Assembly: GCA_000827495.1 (NCBI GenBank)
Contig: KN817541.1
Location: 29,805-93,804 of the forward strand
Direction of reading: 5' to 3'
DNA: 64,000 bases
DNA from: Hypholoma sublateritium FD-334 SS-4
Taxonomy: Eukaryota; Basidiomycota; Agaricomycetes; Agaricales; Strophariaceae
The notes under the pieces are model-generated. The model did not search any database. It was given only the letters and a program-made list of their open reading frames with translations, and was not told the origin of the DNA. Of the stretch, positions 22,040-33,650 are shown piece after piece; position 1 is the first letter of the stretch; each line of letters opens with the position of its first letter. The position numbers were made by a program, and so were the translations under genes.

Positions 22040-25000
22040 TTCATAGTCATATAATCTCTTTAGAATAATGAAATTCCCATTAGCTTGGCGCGGCCAACGT
22101 GATCACGAAATGAGTACTGTCTGAACAGATTGTCTTGAACAAAATGGGTTGGTGCGTGTCATGACACGGTGGAATTTTCGGTGGGTTGCTTGCGGGCCAC
22201 TTAAAAACCCTCAGCGCTGAGCATAACTTCTGCCGTTGACGCAACTTTGCGCAGAATGATACATCATTCATGTAAATCCGAGAACTTACATACAACAGGA
22301 AATGAAAAATGAGTGCCTGTGGGATACCATCCAAAACAGTCAATGCGCGTTGTGTGAATTTTGCTATGGGCGATGAGATGGATGAGTACCGTCGGCTTGG
22401 CCCGTGCACGAATTGGTAATATCCTCCCACGGCCTTGGTCTCAGGGTTGCTCGGTGTACCTGCCTGTCCTCCACCAGCACATCTTCGCCCTTGTTTTCTT
22501 CTGGTTCACCAACTGTCCTTTACATTACCAGACACTGCTATTCATCGGCATTTTCCTCCATAGCTGTTCCCGGTGTTCCTTTGCGCCGCATGGGTGCTGC
22601 ATGGGAGTCGATTGCCGAGTGATGCATGTCGGGCAGAAGGACCATGGTGCGTTTCTCTTTGCCGTTCCGTGCTAGCGCCGTCTGCTAGGCTGAACTTGGA
22701 CTACGCGAATTTGGTGGCACATTCTTCCGCTCTTTGGCCATTGTATCTGGACTCTCCGATCCACACACTTATTTCCCTACCTCACCTGTTCTCTCTCCAC
22801 GCTGTGTGCGACTCCGCCCTCGTCCCTTTTAACGGCCGGCTTCCCGTGATATTTCTCCGTATGTGCTCCTCATCATGTGTGGCGTAAAGCTATGCTCTCA
22901 TGTATAGTGTCTTTGCACATAATATTCCAGTTGGTTGGGAATACCAGGGGTCCCTCTAGCATCGCCGCCAAGGTGCGGTGAAGGTGCTGCATGCTCAATA
23001 TCTTCCGCGTCTCCTTCGAACTCTATTTTGAGCCTCGTCCAGTGAGATCATGCGAACGCCGCGATGGATCCCTAGTCATGCTCCGGTCGTATGCGTATTG
23101 GAACGGCATACATCCGTGCACATCTTCTGTTCTGACTTACTTGCAAACCCAAATCATCATCAAATCACGCACCTTGTGGACTTGCTGACACACGGCGAGA
23201 GCAGTGCGTATCAGTGAGGAGCGTCGTCGCTGATCTAGCTCCCACGTACCAACCGATAGATGCTGAACAACCATCGAATAAATGCAATATATGCATTGTT
23301 GATCTTCCAGGATTGAAAGTTTTGGCTCGGGACCTGCGTACTGACAGGGGCATCTTATACTTGTAATCATATTTGGTGTCGTGGCCCAGCCCGCACGGTG
23401 GACGTTGTGTGTATTTATAGTCAGCGCCAGCACCGGGAAGAATGTATTTATATTTCCGCAAGATATGATTTTCAGCCACTCCCACCATGGAGTATCTACC
23501 TACGGAGCCGAATGACAGCTGTTCCAGGAAAAGGTAGCCTTATCTGATACGACGTTTACTGAAAGCGAACTCTAAAACGCAGCGGAGGATGACCTTCAGG
23601 ATCATGTGTATACAACTATGAGAACAGGTTTCTCGATGACCGTGACGCCGACGGGTATCCAATAAAACCAATGTAGCATACTCTGAAAGCTGTACTTGAC
23701 TCAGAGCCAATGCATACCCATATTTAATTTCGTCTCCTCGACGATCTTCCGTTTACCTACCACTGTCTCCGCGTCGCATTAATGGCTGTTGTGCCTCATT
23801 CTTCTTCGGTGATTCCACTTCCCGAATTAGAGTATCAAAATATTACACTTCGTCGGCCTCGGCGAGGAGAATATTATCAAGCAAGTTCACTGGAATGCCC
23901 CACCCACAGCTCACTCTTGGGATTTGATTGACATATATGTGTGTGAACTCTGGGTCTTGTAGAAAGGACAGATTAGGACTAAAAATAACGTACCCACGTA
24001 AACTTCTGCGAAAGGGAAATTAGCAAACAAGCATGCGCCTTATCGACCACATTTTCTGCAGAGGCGCCCGCAGATGATTGGCGGCAGTAAAAATCTAGTT
24101 CGCCATCTGGGTTAGATCTTTATCAGCAGTCAGTATATTGTAAACACGACGGACCCGCTGCTTCAAAATTTCTTGAATTGTTTCAACATCTACCGGCACT
24201 GTCAGTACTCACCGCGGGTAGTAGCCCTGCCGCCAATCAAAAATGTCCTTGATATTTCCGTGATAGCACATGGAAATTACAGTAATGCGCTCGCCCACAC
24301 GAGGCTCGCGCGCTCGGGCACGGCTCCGAGGTGCGTCATAGTCCGCCGGTCCCGCCTGGTGAGCGCCCGTACGCCGCTGTCAGATACGCCCCGGATGGGG
24401 AAGAAACGTCGGGCTGCGCTCACACTGGTTCAGCGAATGTCTGCGGGAATGATATACAAAGGGCTCGGCCTGCTGCAAAAGTGTTATCGAAGTGTCGATG
24501 AGGTGCAATATGTGCATCAGCACGGATGTTATCCCTATAAAAGAGAGGTTGTGCCAACGAGAAGCATCATTCCTCATTCCTCAGTACTCATTAATGACGC
24601 TCCGAGCGTGGACATCCACGTCCGCTTCGGACAATGACAACGGCGCAACAGAAAGAGTGTGGTTCCGCGCGCGGTGGATGGGCATGCGTACTCTTCCCAA
24701 TTGTGGAAGGCCCGAGAGTGACTCCATGTTCGCGGACGGCGCGGGAGGGCCAGTTTGATGCAGGCGAGTGGGCATGTGCGTTGCGTGGGCATGTGCGCTG
24801 CGTCGATGCAGTCAAATAGGCGCTAGAGGCTCAGCGTTGCGGTAATTTATCTAGACGAAAACATGCGCTTATCGCGGGCCCGGTGTCTACACAGGAGTTG
24901 TCCAGCATCCCCATCCTCCGAATTCTGCAGGACGCCGTGTTGCTCAAGGGCCAGGAAATGAAACTTTTGCGCTCACGTTGATACGGTTTGCGTCGGGGAC

Positions 25001-25700
25001 ATTGAAATTTAAAGTGTGCTCTGTACCTCGACGCCGAGGACAACCTGTGGTGAGATGCAGAATTTTTCCTGAGAACAATCTGTTGGAGCGGTGACATGAA
25101 GGACAAGTGTTCGCAAGCGCGCGTTATGAGTCTGGCTGGCGAAGGTGTAAATAAGTTGATAGAAAAGGAATTGAGGGTGAATATTCGGAGAAGATTTGAA
25201 TGACAACTTGGCGGATACATGATTGCATCCTTTTTGGAATGGATTTAGGGCTAATTTTACGGAGTGGGAAGCAAGCGGTGAGGTATGGATCTATGATACA
25301 CTGGGTGGAGAGAGCGGGGATAGAAGGCGCCTAGCCCGTGACATTGGGGAAGCGGTCGAAGCTTAGGGAGGCGGGGGATGCAGGAATTGGACCACCTGAG
25401 TCAAATATACTGTGTATCTTCGATGGCGACGTCTCTATGACCATGGACTGCAGTCTGAATGGCAGTCGCTCGACCTCTTTCACGAAGGGTGCCGTGGTCG
25501 ACGTCATTATCCCTAGGAGGCCGAGTGCCTCTCCTTAAGCTACCGTGTCGCTCGACTTCATCGCAATCTTGTCTTCGGGCAAGGCGCCGCAAAGCGCAAT
25601 CGCCTTCAGTCGCGGGAAGCCTTTTCTTTTCCGTTTCTCTTTCGGTCCGGTTGTGGGAACGCCTTAATCAGTTTGGAACAAGCCCATCGTCGCGATGTGG
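22040..25700. other. long intergenic region, no supported gene
   Basis: Many short open frames, none with a recognisable motif or a coherent splice chain. A TATA-like CTATAAAAG at about 24534 precedes a short ORF starting at 24593, but the predicted 55-residue product has no recognisable features. Composition alternates between C-rich (22.4-22.9 kb) and AT-rich blocks. Confidence 0.35.
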
Positions 25701-25778
25701 TTGTCTAAATTTGACTGCTAGTGAAACCGGAGTAAAATAAATTAGGGATCAATGAAGGCAAGCGTAGGACTGACTTAC

Positions 25779-25875
25779 CGCTCAGGTCAATCAAGTAGCG
25801 TGCTTGCGTACATATGTCGTACCAAGAATTTCCATGTAAACAATAGCTATGTAGGTCTGAGAGATGGTTTATCAT
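25779..25875 (-). CDS. first exon of a hypothetical gene, paralogue of 30000-30096
   Basis: From the ATG at 25875 the frame reads MINHLSDLHSYC...QARYLIDLS and stops at a GTAAGT donor after exactly 97 nt. The exon at 30000-30096 has the same length, the same frame and the pattern MIHHFADLR...QARNLIDLS. Each has a TATAAAT box about 80 bp upstream. Conservation of length and key residues argues for coding sequence. The following exons could not be identified, so the product is unknown. Confidence 0.45.
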
Positions 25876-25950
25876 AGTAGACAGTGCACTGTGTTGCGCG
25901 CGACGAAAATGAGAAGAGGGAATGGCAGTCCCCCGCTCATTTTACGCCGT

Positions 25951-25957
25951 ATTTATA
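25951..25957 (-). promoter_or_regulatory. TATA box upstream of the 25875 start
   Basis: TATAAAT on the minus strand about 76-82 bp before the ATG. An equivalent box is present at 30174-30180 in the duplicated locus. Confidence 0.45.
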
Positions 25958-26337
25958 CAAGAGAAATATGAGCCACTGTTTCGACCTCGGAGGCCAAGCG
26001 TAAGCGTAAATTTTTATATAGTGGATTCGTTGCATCGTACTCCGATGGTCTGGTATCTCTCCATGGAAACACAAAATGAATAGGCCACAATGAAATACGT
26101 GGCACGCTAAGTAAAATTCCAGGCGCTTGCCTGGGCCAGTACTATTTTTGAATGGCCGAAGACCGTTGGATTGAGGAGTGGACATGGCCTCTGATATAAT
26201 TGCAAACATCACATCGTATGGCCAATTACCAGGGCCTTGCTAGGGCCGATCAACCGTTCTCGGGCATAGCTTGAGCGACGTACTGTAGCCATCATTTTTG
26301 CTATGATTGACGGCCAGGAACTTTGTGTGTATTATAA

Positions 26338-27107
26338 CACGCCGGTGGTTCTGGGATAAAAACGACGTTTTTAGATGTATTTTTCAGGATCATAAAAATT
26401 GGAAATGCCGAAGGACATGAAAAAGACAAAAACATTTGAAATATACGCTCTTGAGCTCGGTCACCGTGTGCCCCATGCGATCCTTTATCTTTGCCATGAG
26501 CCGTCCATTGCCAGAGCTGGCACAGAAAGGTGAGATGGTGTAATGGGCGTCTTCTCCTTTAGTAGCGCAGTGAGCCAGGTTGGTTGGATTCTGGCTGGAA
26601 TGGGCGTAGGTGATGTTGAGGTGACGCCGGGTGCTCGGCGTTTGAATGGGGATTGTGGGACCATGTGTTTCTAGTGACCCGCGCACGGCCCGATATCACT
26701 GGCGAGTGGGCTGGTGGGCGGCAAGTGGGCAGCCGACCGGGCGACGGGTGGGCGACGGCCGGGCGACGAGCGGGCGATGAGTGGGCGTCACAATATAAAA
26801 GTCTTTGTTGTAAGAAACATTTCACAACATTCAAAAGACAGTTTTTAGTCTTGTTTCTATTTGAAATACAAAAAGAGTTTTCAGTCCCTTTTTCGTTACA
26901 ACTGTCGAATTACTCGAAAAATACATTTATAGTTGGAATAGAAAATAGATATTCAATTTAATTTATCACTCAAACGCAAAAGTGTTTTGAAGGTTCGTTT
27001 ATATTTCAAATGTTTTTGTCTTTTTCATGTCCTTCGGCATTTCCAATTTTTATGATCCTGAAAAATACATCTAAAAACGTCGTTTTTATCCCAGAACCAC
27101 CGGCGTG
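26338..27107. mobile_element. MITE with perfect 108-bp terminal inverted repeats
   Basis: The left arm 26338-26445 and right arm 27000-27107 are inverted copies, identical as far as I can read. The ends start CACGCCGGTGGTTCTGGG. The element is flanked on both sides by TAA (26335-26337 and 27108-27110), read as a 3-bp target duplication. The inside (about 550 bp) has no transposase frame and contains a short GGGCGACG-type tandem repeat (about 26700-26790). A 3-bp TWA duplication fits PIF/Harbinger-type non-autonomous elements, but the superfamily is inferred. The perfect arms point to recent insertion. Confidence 0.85.
26690..26790 (+). repeat. short tandem repeat inside the MITE
   Basis: Imperfect repeats of about 10 bp built on GGGCGACGGG and GTGGGC words. 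They are part of the element's internal sequence. Confidence 0.6.
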
Positions 27108-27110
27108 TAA

Positions 27111-29173
27111 GGCCATGAAGTGGTCCTAATTCTCACAACGACGATCTCCGCCATGGAATGCTGCAAGCGTTATGAAGAGCATACAATTTGGCCGTACTAG
27201 CGTGAGCGTGGGACATTCAAAGTACTAGGTCCGTGCGCAAGGGGAATGCACCGCGAAATTCGAATGGATCTGCTCCCACCCCTCCTGGTCGGTCTGGTAT
27301 AGCCCTCTCCTCCACCTGTGCCTTATTTGTCACTATCTGTCGACTTCACGACACTTTCCATATTCTTAGTCTACCATAAAACTTAGAAGTATCTACGCTT
27401 CCTGGCCATTCCTGTCTATCCCGGCCGTTGCAGCTGTTCGTGTGCGGGTGGCGGAAAATCTCAGAGGCTGAACGTTGAGTATTTGTTGGGCTGATCACGA
27501 CATTCTCCCATTCTGCTTGCTGTGTCTGATTGCTAGTTGGATATCAAAGGCTGTGACGCTCTTCTAATGGTACGGTCGTTTTCGCGGTACGCTTGCTCTG
27601 TCACTCTCTGTCACTGGCCCTCTCCTGACCCACAACTTGGTGTAATGTCTTTCTTCTGGACCTACCTATGTACCTCATTGCCGGAAGCTCTGTATACCTG
27701 TCGTCGCAAACTCACAGCGGCACCGCTGAGCGTGGTTCGTTTTGTCCTCCCAATAATATGTACCTGCAGCGGAAGGCCCCTCCTGGTCGTAAACTGTGCC
27801 ACGCGAATGATGTAGTGTTGTCGAGTGTAGTGCTGGTGAAATGGAATTGACCATGACTCAAAATCTTCAGATGCTCCTCCACTCCGCGAACAATGCGCGA
27901 TCTATATGTTTCCAGCCATCTCTAGTCGCCTGATCTCCGCCTGCTAATCAAGCCATTTTGATCTGAATCGGCCTGACGCCAGCTATCTAGTAGTATCACT
28001 GAACGTGACTCATTTGAACGTGAAGTAACGCTGTGTGGTTTTGGGCAAATACTTGCATGTTTAATCTGTTGACATGTGGCCGCCCAAACGGGGACATGTA
28101 ACGCGCCCACGACATCCCTGATCTTGGTCACAAACCACAACGAGATACTTCAGGCGTGCAAGAGCATACGGAATGCCATTTCTCCCACCGACACGCAGAC
28201 GGACGACTGTATCCCAGACTGCAGGAACCTCATCCCCCCAGGTCTCACTCGCACCGACTGACCCCACCGCCTCGTCGTAGCCCCGCGCCGCCCCTGTCCA
28301 CATCCCCCGCCTCCATTTCTGCCTGCACTGTTAGACACACTCTCAGGCCTCCGCAATGCCCGCCCGCGAGCGCCGCCGACGCCGCCGCGTTCGCGATACT
28401 CTCCACATGCTCTCGACATCCATAAGGTGCTCCCGATTCGGCCCGGCATAACGATTAGCGGCGCGCGGTTGCACATGAACTGAAGCCACCGTACGTGTCG
28501 GGCGGACACGCATGAACCCTTCGCCTCTTTCAATTCAACTGATATTCATTTATCCGTCGCAATCATTCGGTTGAGAAAACGCCGACATTTGCGACTCTCT
28601 TCTCTGAGCTGGAGCAAAATTTTCGGCCTTGCTCTCTCGCTAGGATCTTTGTCCAGTAGTTTTGAACCAGAGACACTCTTGAGCACTATTCTTGAGCACT
28701 TGCGCCTCGTGACATTTATGGCATGCATATGCTACATAGAGGTTCGTCCAGCAGATTCTCTCGACGTCACATCAATCTTTTGATCCTGCATGCGAAACAC
28801 GCTATCGTGCCCATGTATCTATTTTGTTGCCCTTTTGAAACGTTCTGCATCACTGTCATGTCACCAGAGCGGATATGTATCTAAATTCCGACGACAGAGA
28901 CATGTTATAAGGACTCTAATTCGACGTTTCAAATCATTCAATGGTGATCTAAGTCGTGAAATCTATTAAATCAAAAGATGCGTTTTTATATACCACTTAT
29001 TTGTATTTGTATAGAAAGTACGTGAATATGTTTGAATCCGCAGTGTCTGTGCTGGGCTATTAATGGGCGATACACAAAACCCATAATTGGGTAAACGAGA
29101 TTTTTGTTTCCACCGTTAATAGTCCAGCACAGACCCTGCGACCGTGCAACATTCATAAGAGAAGAGTAATGGA
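27111..29173. other. intergenic, no supported gene
   Basis: Short open frames only. 28060-28530 is GC-rich and open on the minus strand, but the translation has low-complexity Arg/Gly runs and no motif. Confidence 0.35.
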
Positions 29174-29220
29174 TTATGTACATAGTAAACATCTATAGCT
29201 GTAGATAGGTGAATGAGAAA

Positions 29221-29765
29221 GCTTCTGCGGAGTGGGACTTGTTTCAGAATCCAAAGCAGGCACATCAGTCGAGAAGGGCGAGGGTGAGTGATCACGGAAT
29301 GGTGCGAAAGCGGGTCCCACGCCTTTCCTGCCGGACTGGAATCGGGGTTGTGGACGCTCTGGAAATCGAATCTGAATGACGCAGGTGGATCCATCGTGCA
29401 TGTAGCAAAAGTGAAGGCCAGAAAATGGATGGAGTGGCTTGAGGTACCGCTCCTCCATCAACAGGGAAACAGCCGCGGTAGAAAGTTCCACCTGTGTTCT
29501 GTATAGCCAGGACTTGCGTTTCAATGTTGCGTAGAGCGACTGGCGTCGCATTCTGTTGTTGTCTCCGGCGGTATAGAGTTGAACAAGGAAGCTTCCGTGA
29601 ACTGGTACTCGCTTCAGAATGCAAAGCAGGCGGGTCAGCCGAGAGGGGCGAGGATGGGCGATCAGGGAATGGTGCGAAAGCGGTTTGCACGCTTTTCCTG
29701 CCGGACGGGAACTGGAGTTATGAACGCTCGTGAAATTGAATCGATGAAGGAGGAGACATCGCGCG
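29221..29765. repeat. two-copy tandem duplication, unit about 365 bp
   Basis: 29221-29400 and 29587-29765 are related at high identity in the same orientation; GTGCGAAAGCGG and TTTTCCTGCCGGAC-type words align with a 365-bp offset. Minus-strand frames through both copies share an FAPF.D and RQE/RKG pattern, but shifted frames and stops break them. These may be degraded downstream exons of the gene starting at 30096. Confidence 0.55.
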
Positions 29766-29999
29766 TGTAGACTTGTTGCGCAGTGGTCTCAACGGTTTCT
29801 TTGGCCGATATTATAACCAAAGAAACGGTGGCGAGAACCTCGTCGGAAGATACCTAAGCGGAGTGCATCGTGTCAACGGGTGACGATACGGCTCGCTTTT
29901 CCTCTACTCGATCCAGAAGCATTTAAGCGCAAACTGACATTTAAAATACAGAGAAATAAAATAAGAAGAATGGTCAGTTCAAGCGCAGGAGTGACGTAC

Positions 30000-30096
30000 T
30001 GCTCAAGTCAATCAGGTTGCGTGCTTGTTTAAAGCTCTCGTATGAGTCTCTTCTATGGGAAGATGTATTGCGTAAGTCTGCGAAGTGATGTATCAT
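30000..30096 (-). CDS. first exon of a hypothetical gene, paralogue of 25779-25875
   Basis: The ATG at 30096 opens MIHHFADLR...QARNLIDLS and ends after 97 nt at a GTACGT donor. It has the same length, frame and upstream TATAAAT (30174-30180) as the locus at 25779-25875, and the flanking intron start is also similar. Downstream exons are not resolved. An open minus-strand segment near 29680-29840 (containing SAKETVETTAQQVYTRD) is a candidate next exon. Function unknown. Confidence 0.45.
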
Positions 30097-30173
30097 CGTA
30101 TCAAGTGCGCTGTGCTATGCGGGAGCGGGGATGCGACGGAGGGAATGGTATACTCCTGCTGATTTTACGCAGT

Positions 30174-30180
30174 ATTTATA
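30174..30180 (-). promoter_or_regulatory. TATA box upstream of the 30096 start
   Basis: TATAAAT on the minus strand about 78 bp before the ATG. It matches the arrangement at 25951-25957. Confidence 0.45.
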
Positions 30181-30906
30181 CAGATGGATCCCTGTGCCAC
30201 CCTTTTGGCCACATATGTGAAGCAAAAGTCGCCACTCGGATTTTTTGCTTGAGTGGCCATGGCCCGGTGCTTTTCCATGGATACCGTAGATGGAACAGCG
30301 CTCGTGGCAAACGCTTGGCCATGGCCCATGGCCGGCCCATTATAATTCGTGCGTCAAATTGGGCACTTGGGGTGTGGCCCCAAATATAGAAGGACAGAAA
30401 TAAAATGGCCTGGACTCGCAGAGTTCTTTCGGGACATCGTTACGGCCGGGATGGTGGGCCGTAGCGTTTGTGCGTTCAACTAGCGTTGTCTTTTGTTGTT
30501 TTATATGTACTGACCCAATATTGACCGCAGTTACTGCATAGCTTCAGGTCAGAAAGCACCCACATTTTATACATGCATAATTTGCGGGATAGTTTCGTAT
30601 ATATTCCAAGCATGAAGAGCGCAGCTGACACGCCAAACATGCATTTTTCCAACGCTTTGATCAGAAATGGCGTTAGCGTGGTCGTGGGAACTTAGATTTC
30701 CATGACACGACGGATCAGAGGCCCGTGCGTAGCTTGGTACGCCACGATGCTACGCGTAACTGCAGGGCTTGAGCTTGAGCGCTTGAGCTCTTTCTCTTCT
30801 ACTACTACCGGCCAGTGAGAAACTGCCTCGACACTTCCACGCCGACCCCGCCTACTCCTGCCAGCGTCACGCGTGGGGTGGTAGAAGACATTGCACTCAT
30901 ATCCGG

Positions 30907-31271
30907 CTACGCTAACTCCAACTCCATTGCGCGCGACGAGGAGCTCCCGCGTATCTGCGCATACCACGAAGACTCCATTCTCCATTCCGACATCTCTGGG
31001 CTGCCTGATTCGCCCGCGCGCACTACAGCGGCCACGAAATTCGTCTGTCGCGCCTCCGATATTTCCGTGTTTGACGGACACTCTGGAGGAAGCACCACGG
31101 CGGGAACTGCAAGCTTGTCATCCTGGTCTCTCGCTGTTTTGCGCAACTCGTACAAGTGCACACGGATATCGGCCACAAGGGCATCTTCACGGTTCGCTTG
31201 TGCGTCCTCAAGCGCTTCTGGTGATCATCTTCAGAGAGGACGTCAATTTTTTCATAAAACGTTTCCAGCAT
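30907..31271 (-). pseudogene. frameshifted fragment of a coiled-coil protein
   Basis: The minus strand reads ETFYEKIDVLSEDDHQKRL in one frame (to about 31188) and, after a one-base shift, DAQANREDALVADIRVHLYE and LRKTARDQDDKL in the next. Together they form a continuous charged coiled-coil. The pattern FYE+ID.L.E.H...R followed by Asp/Glu/Arg-rich heptads is common in a repeated Agaricomycete coiled-coil family, from memory. No start codon or upstream domain is visible and the frame closes near 30907, so this is a truncated, decayed copy. Confidence 0.5.
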
Positions 31272-33650
31272 CCCACTTCCCGCTGCTGACCGATTTACCT
31301 GCAGCGTTTGAGTTTACAATTGCCATAGTCCCGCAGTAGTACCCGTACGTGTGACGGATGTCATTCTCTTACCCAGCTTTAACTCACGGTCGATACGCTG
31401 ATTACCTGGCTCTCGATAGAACACGCTTGTTGCCAGCCGGGCCCGTTCATTGTGCGGCCGTCCTCGCCGCTTCTCCGAACAGTAACGCGCACCGCGCGTC
31501 ATTCACCGCGTGTCCGGCAGGCGCCCGCCCACGCCATTCCCGCGCTCTCGCGTCCTCGCTGCCCATCTACTCGCGAGCGTCCTGCGGGGCATGAACGTCG
31601 TTTGCCGCTCACGCACAGCTTTTCCCCGCGGCGCGCGTCCCATAGGCGCCCGACTACGTCGCACTCGCCCATGCGCCACCTGCACGGCCTCCCCATCTCC
31701 CACGCGGCGCTCACTGACTCGGACGAGCACATGTCATTCTCAGCTGTCATCGATCATCCACTGCACGCCTACGGCGAAGCCTGAAGACACCAGCGCGCGC
31801 CGTTCCTGTACTTTCATCGCGACCACGTCCCCTCCGTTCGTCCTGCGCACTTCCACGCCTCGCGCTCGTCGCCCTCTTTCCCTGCGCCGCTTGAATAGCA
31901 CATCACTCGCTGACCCTCCCGCCTGGCTCGTGTCCGCGCCCGTGTCCGCGCACCGCCGTTCCGCGGCATATCTACAATACGCACCGTCGAGGCCTCCGCG
32001 CGTTCACCCTCCCCGCTTTTTCCTGCCTCCTCCACCGTCGCGCCGACCCCCTAATCCGCCGCCTACCTGCGGCGAGCCCTGAAGGCGACCGCGCAGGCCG
32101 CTTTCGCGTATTCTTAGCTATTGCGTGCCCGCCTCACGCTACTCGTCTCGTGAGACTTCCGCTCACTGCACTCGTCGCCTGTCGCCCGCGATTCGCTCGC
32201 CTGACTCACCCTGCCTGCTCTTCTATGTTCCATCCTCAGCTTCCGTTTTCCCTGCTCACCACATCGCTCCACCGCACCAGCGCATCTCTCACCCCTGATT
32301 GGTCCCCGCCGCTCGCCGCCTGCCTATATCGCTCCCGCGTCGCGCGCAATGTACATACATGCGCACCGTGCCCACAGCCGGAATGAATTCCCAGACGTTT
32401 GGGGTCTGTAGCGCCCGAAACCCCGTTGTACACCATCCTGATGAAGCCAGCGCCGATGCGCATATGCACGAGCACCGACGCGCATATAACCGGCGGTGTT
32501 TGGTCCCAGGTGGCACCTACGCAACGCAGTTCGCACCGGATCTGTGTCGTCCCGCATGCGACCCCGCAACATCGATACGCACTCTGCACGGCCGCCCGGC
32601 CGCATTCACTATCGTGGCGCGTCTGAATAGGTCCACAGCCGTCCCAGTAGCGCGATAAACCCGTCATTCCGCCTGCTGCGCGCACCCGTTCCCTGTCCGC
32701 GCCCCAGGAAACGAGATATCAACGACCGTCGATGCTTTCGCGCTCGATATCACGATCGACGCACCCACCAATCCTCCAGCGTCCGGTCCGCTCTTCATGG
32801 AGTGCGGATACACACCGCTTCCGTGCGCGTGGTGCTGCGCGGCGTGTGCAGTGGAAAGGGCGCGCATGCGCGGCTGGCTGGTAGGCGGCGCTGACGTACG
32901 ATCTGCGGCGCCAGCGTACGCCGGACCCGTCCCTCTGCAATACAGCCAGTGACTCATCTCGAATGTTCGATGGTGCGGTGAGCATTCCACGGGATGAGTG
33001 CGCAGCAACGCCGTGGCCCGCGCCTTAGCGTTGTATGAAGAGGTGGACGACGACGACGATTAGGGGTACTATTACATGTCTGATGTACATGTACGTACAT
33101 ATCATAGTACCTCGCGTTTAGCACTCCTAGACGAACAGTCTCCCTGTAAACAGAGCTATCCTACCTGGCATATATCCTCACTCTGGAATATAGTACTCTC
33201 TTTACAGGTGTTCGCTTATCCGTTTCCGCCGACTCTGGAGTTGTCCTCGACCACGTATCAACTCACTCATCACGCTACTCCATTTTTCGGGTATAGCTTT
33301 ATCGAGCGTCTGGACACACCTGAAAAACAGACGGAGCTTTGATCTTCCACGCATGTGCACCCTCATCGCTCTCCTTCATGTATTTTGTCTTTGTTGCAAT
33401 TGTTATCATGAAAGTTCAGTTCTACTTGAATCATCATGATAGGTCCTTGAACGCGAGTTTTACTGTGGTAGGTGTGATCAAAGTCTGAAAATAAACGTCA
33501 TTGGATTCTACACTCTGGAAGTAGGCAAACTATGGATTGAACGAAATAACTATCATGAACTGTAACTGCTGCTTTTCGTCTTACATGTACTGAGGGTCCA
33601 AGACATATCTCCTCGAGCCATATGCACAAACCCCCGTCCCTGCGCGAACC
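31272..33650. other. C-rich, CpG-rich stretch without a gene
   Basis: 31.4-33.0 kb has a strong C bias on the plus strand and several compositionally open frames (up to 190 codons at 31510-32082), all Pro/Arg/Ser/Ala runs without motifs. 33.0-33.6 kb is AT-rich and unremarkable. Confidence 0.4.

Noticed and set aside
31510..32082. 190-codon plus-strand Pro/Arg/Ser-rich frame
   Set aside because: Composition-driven. Neighbouring frames are equally open and no domain or signal peptide is present.
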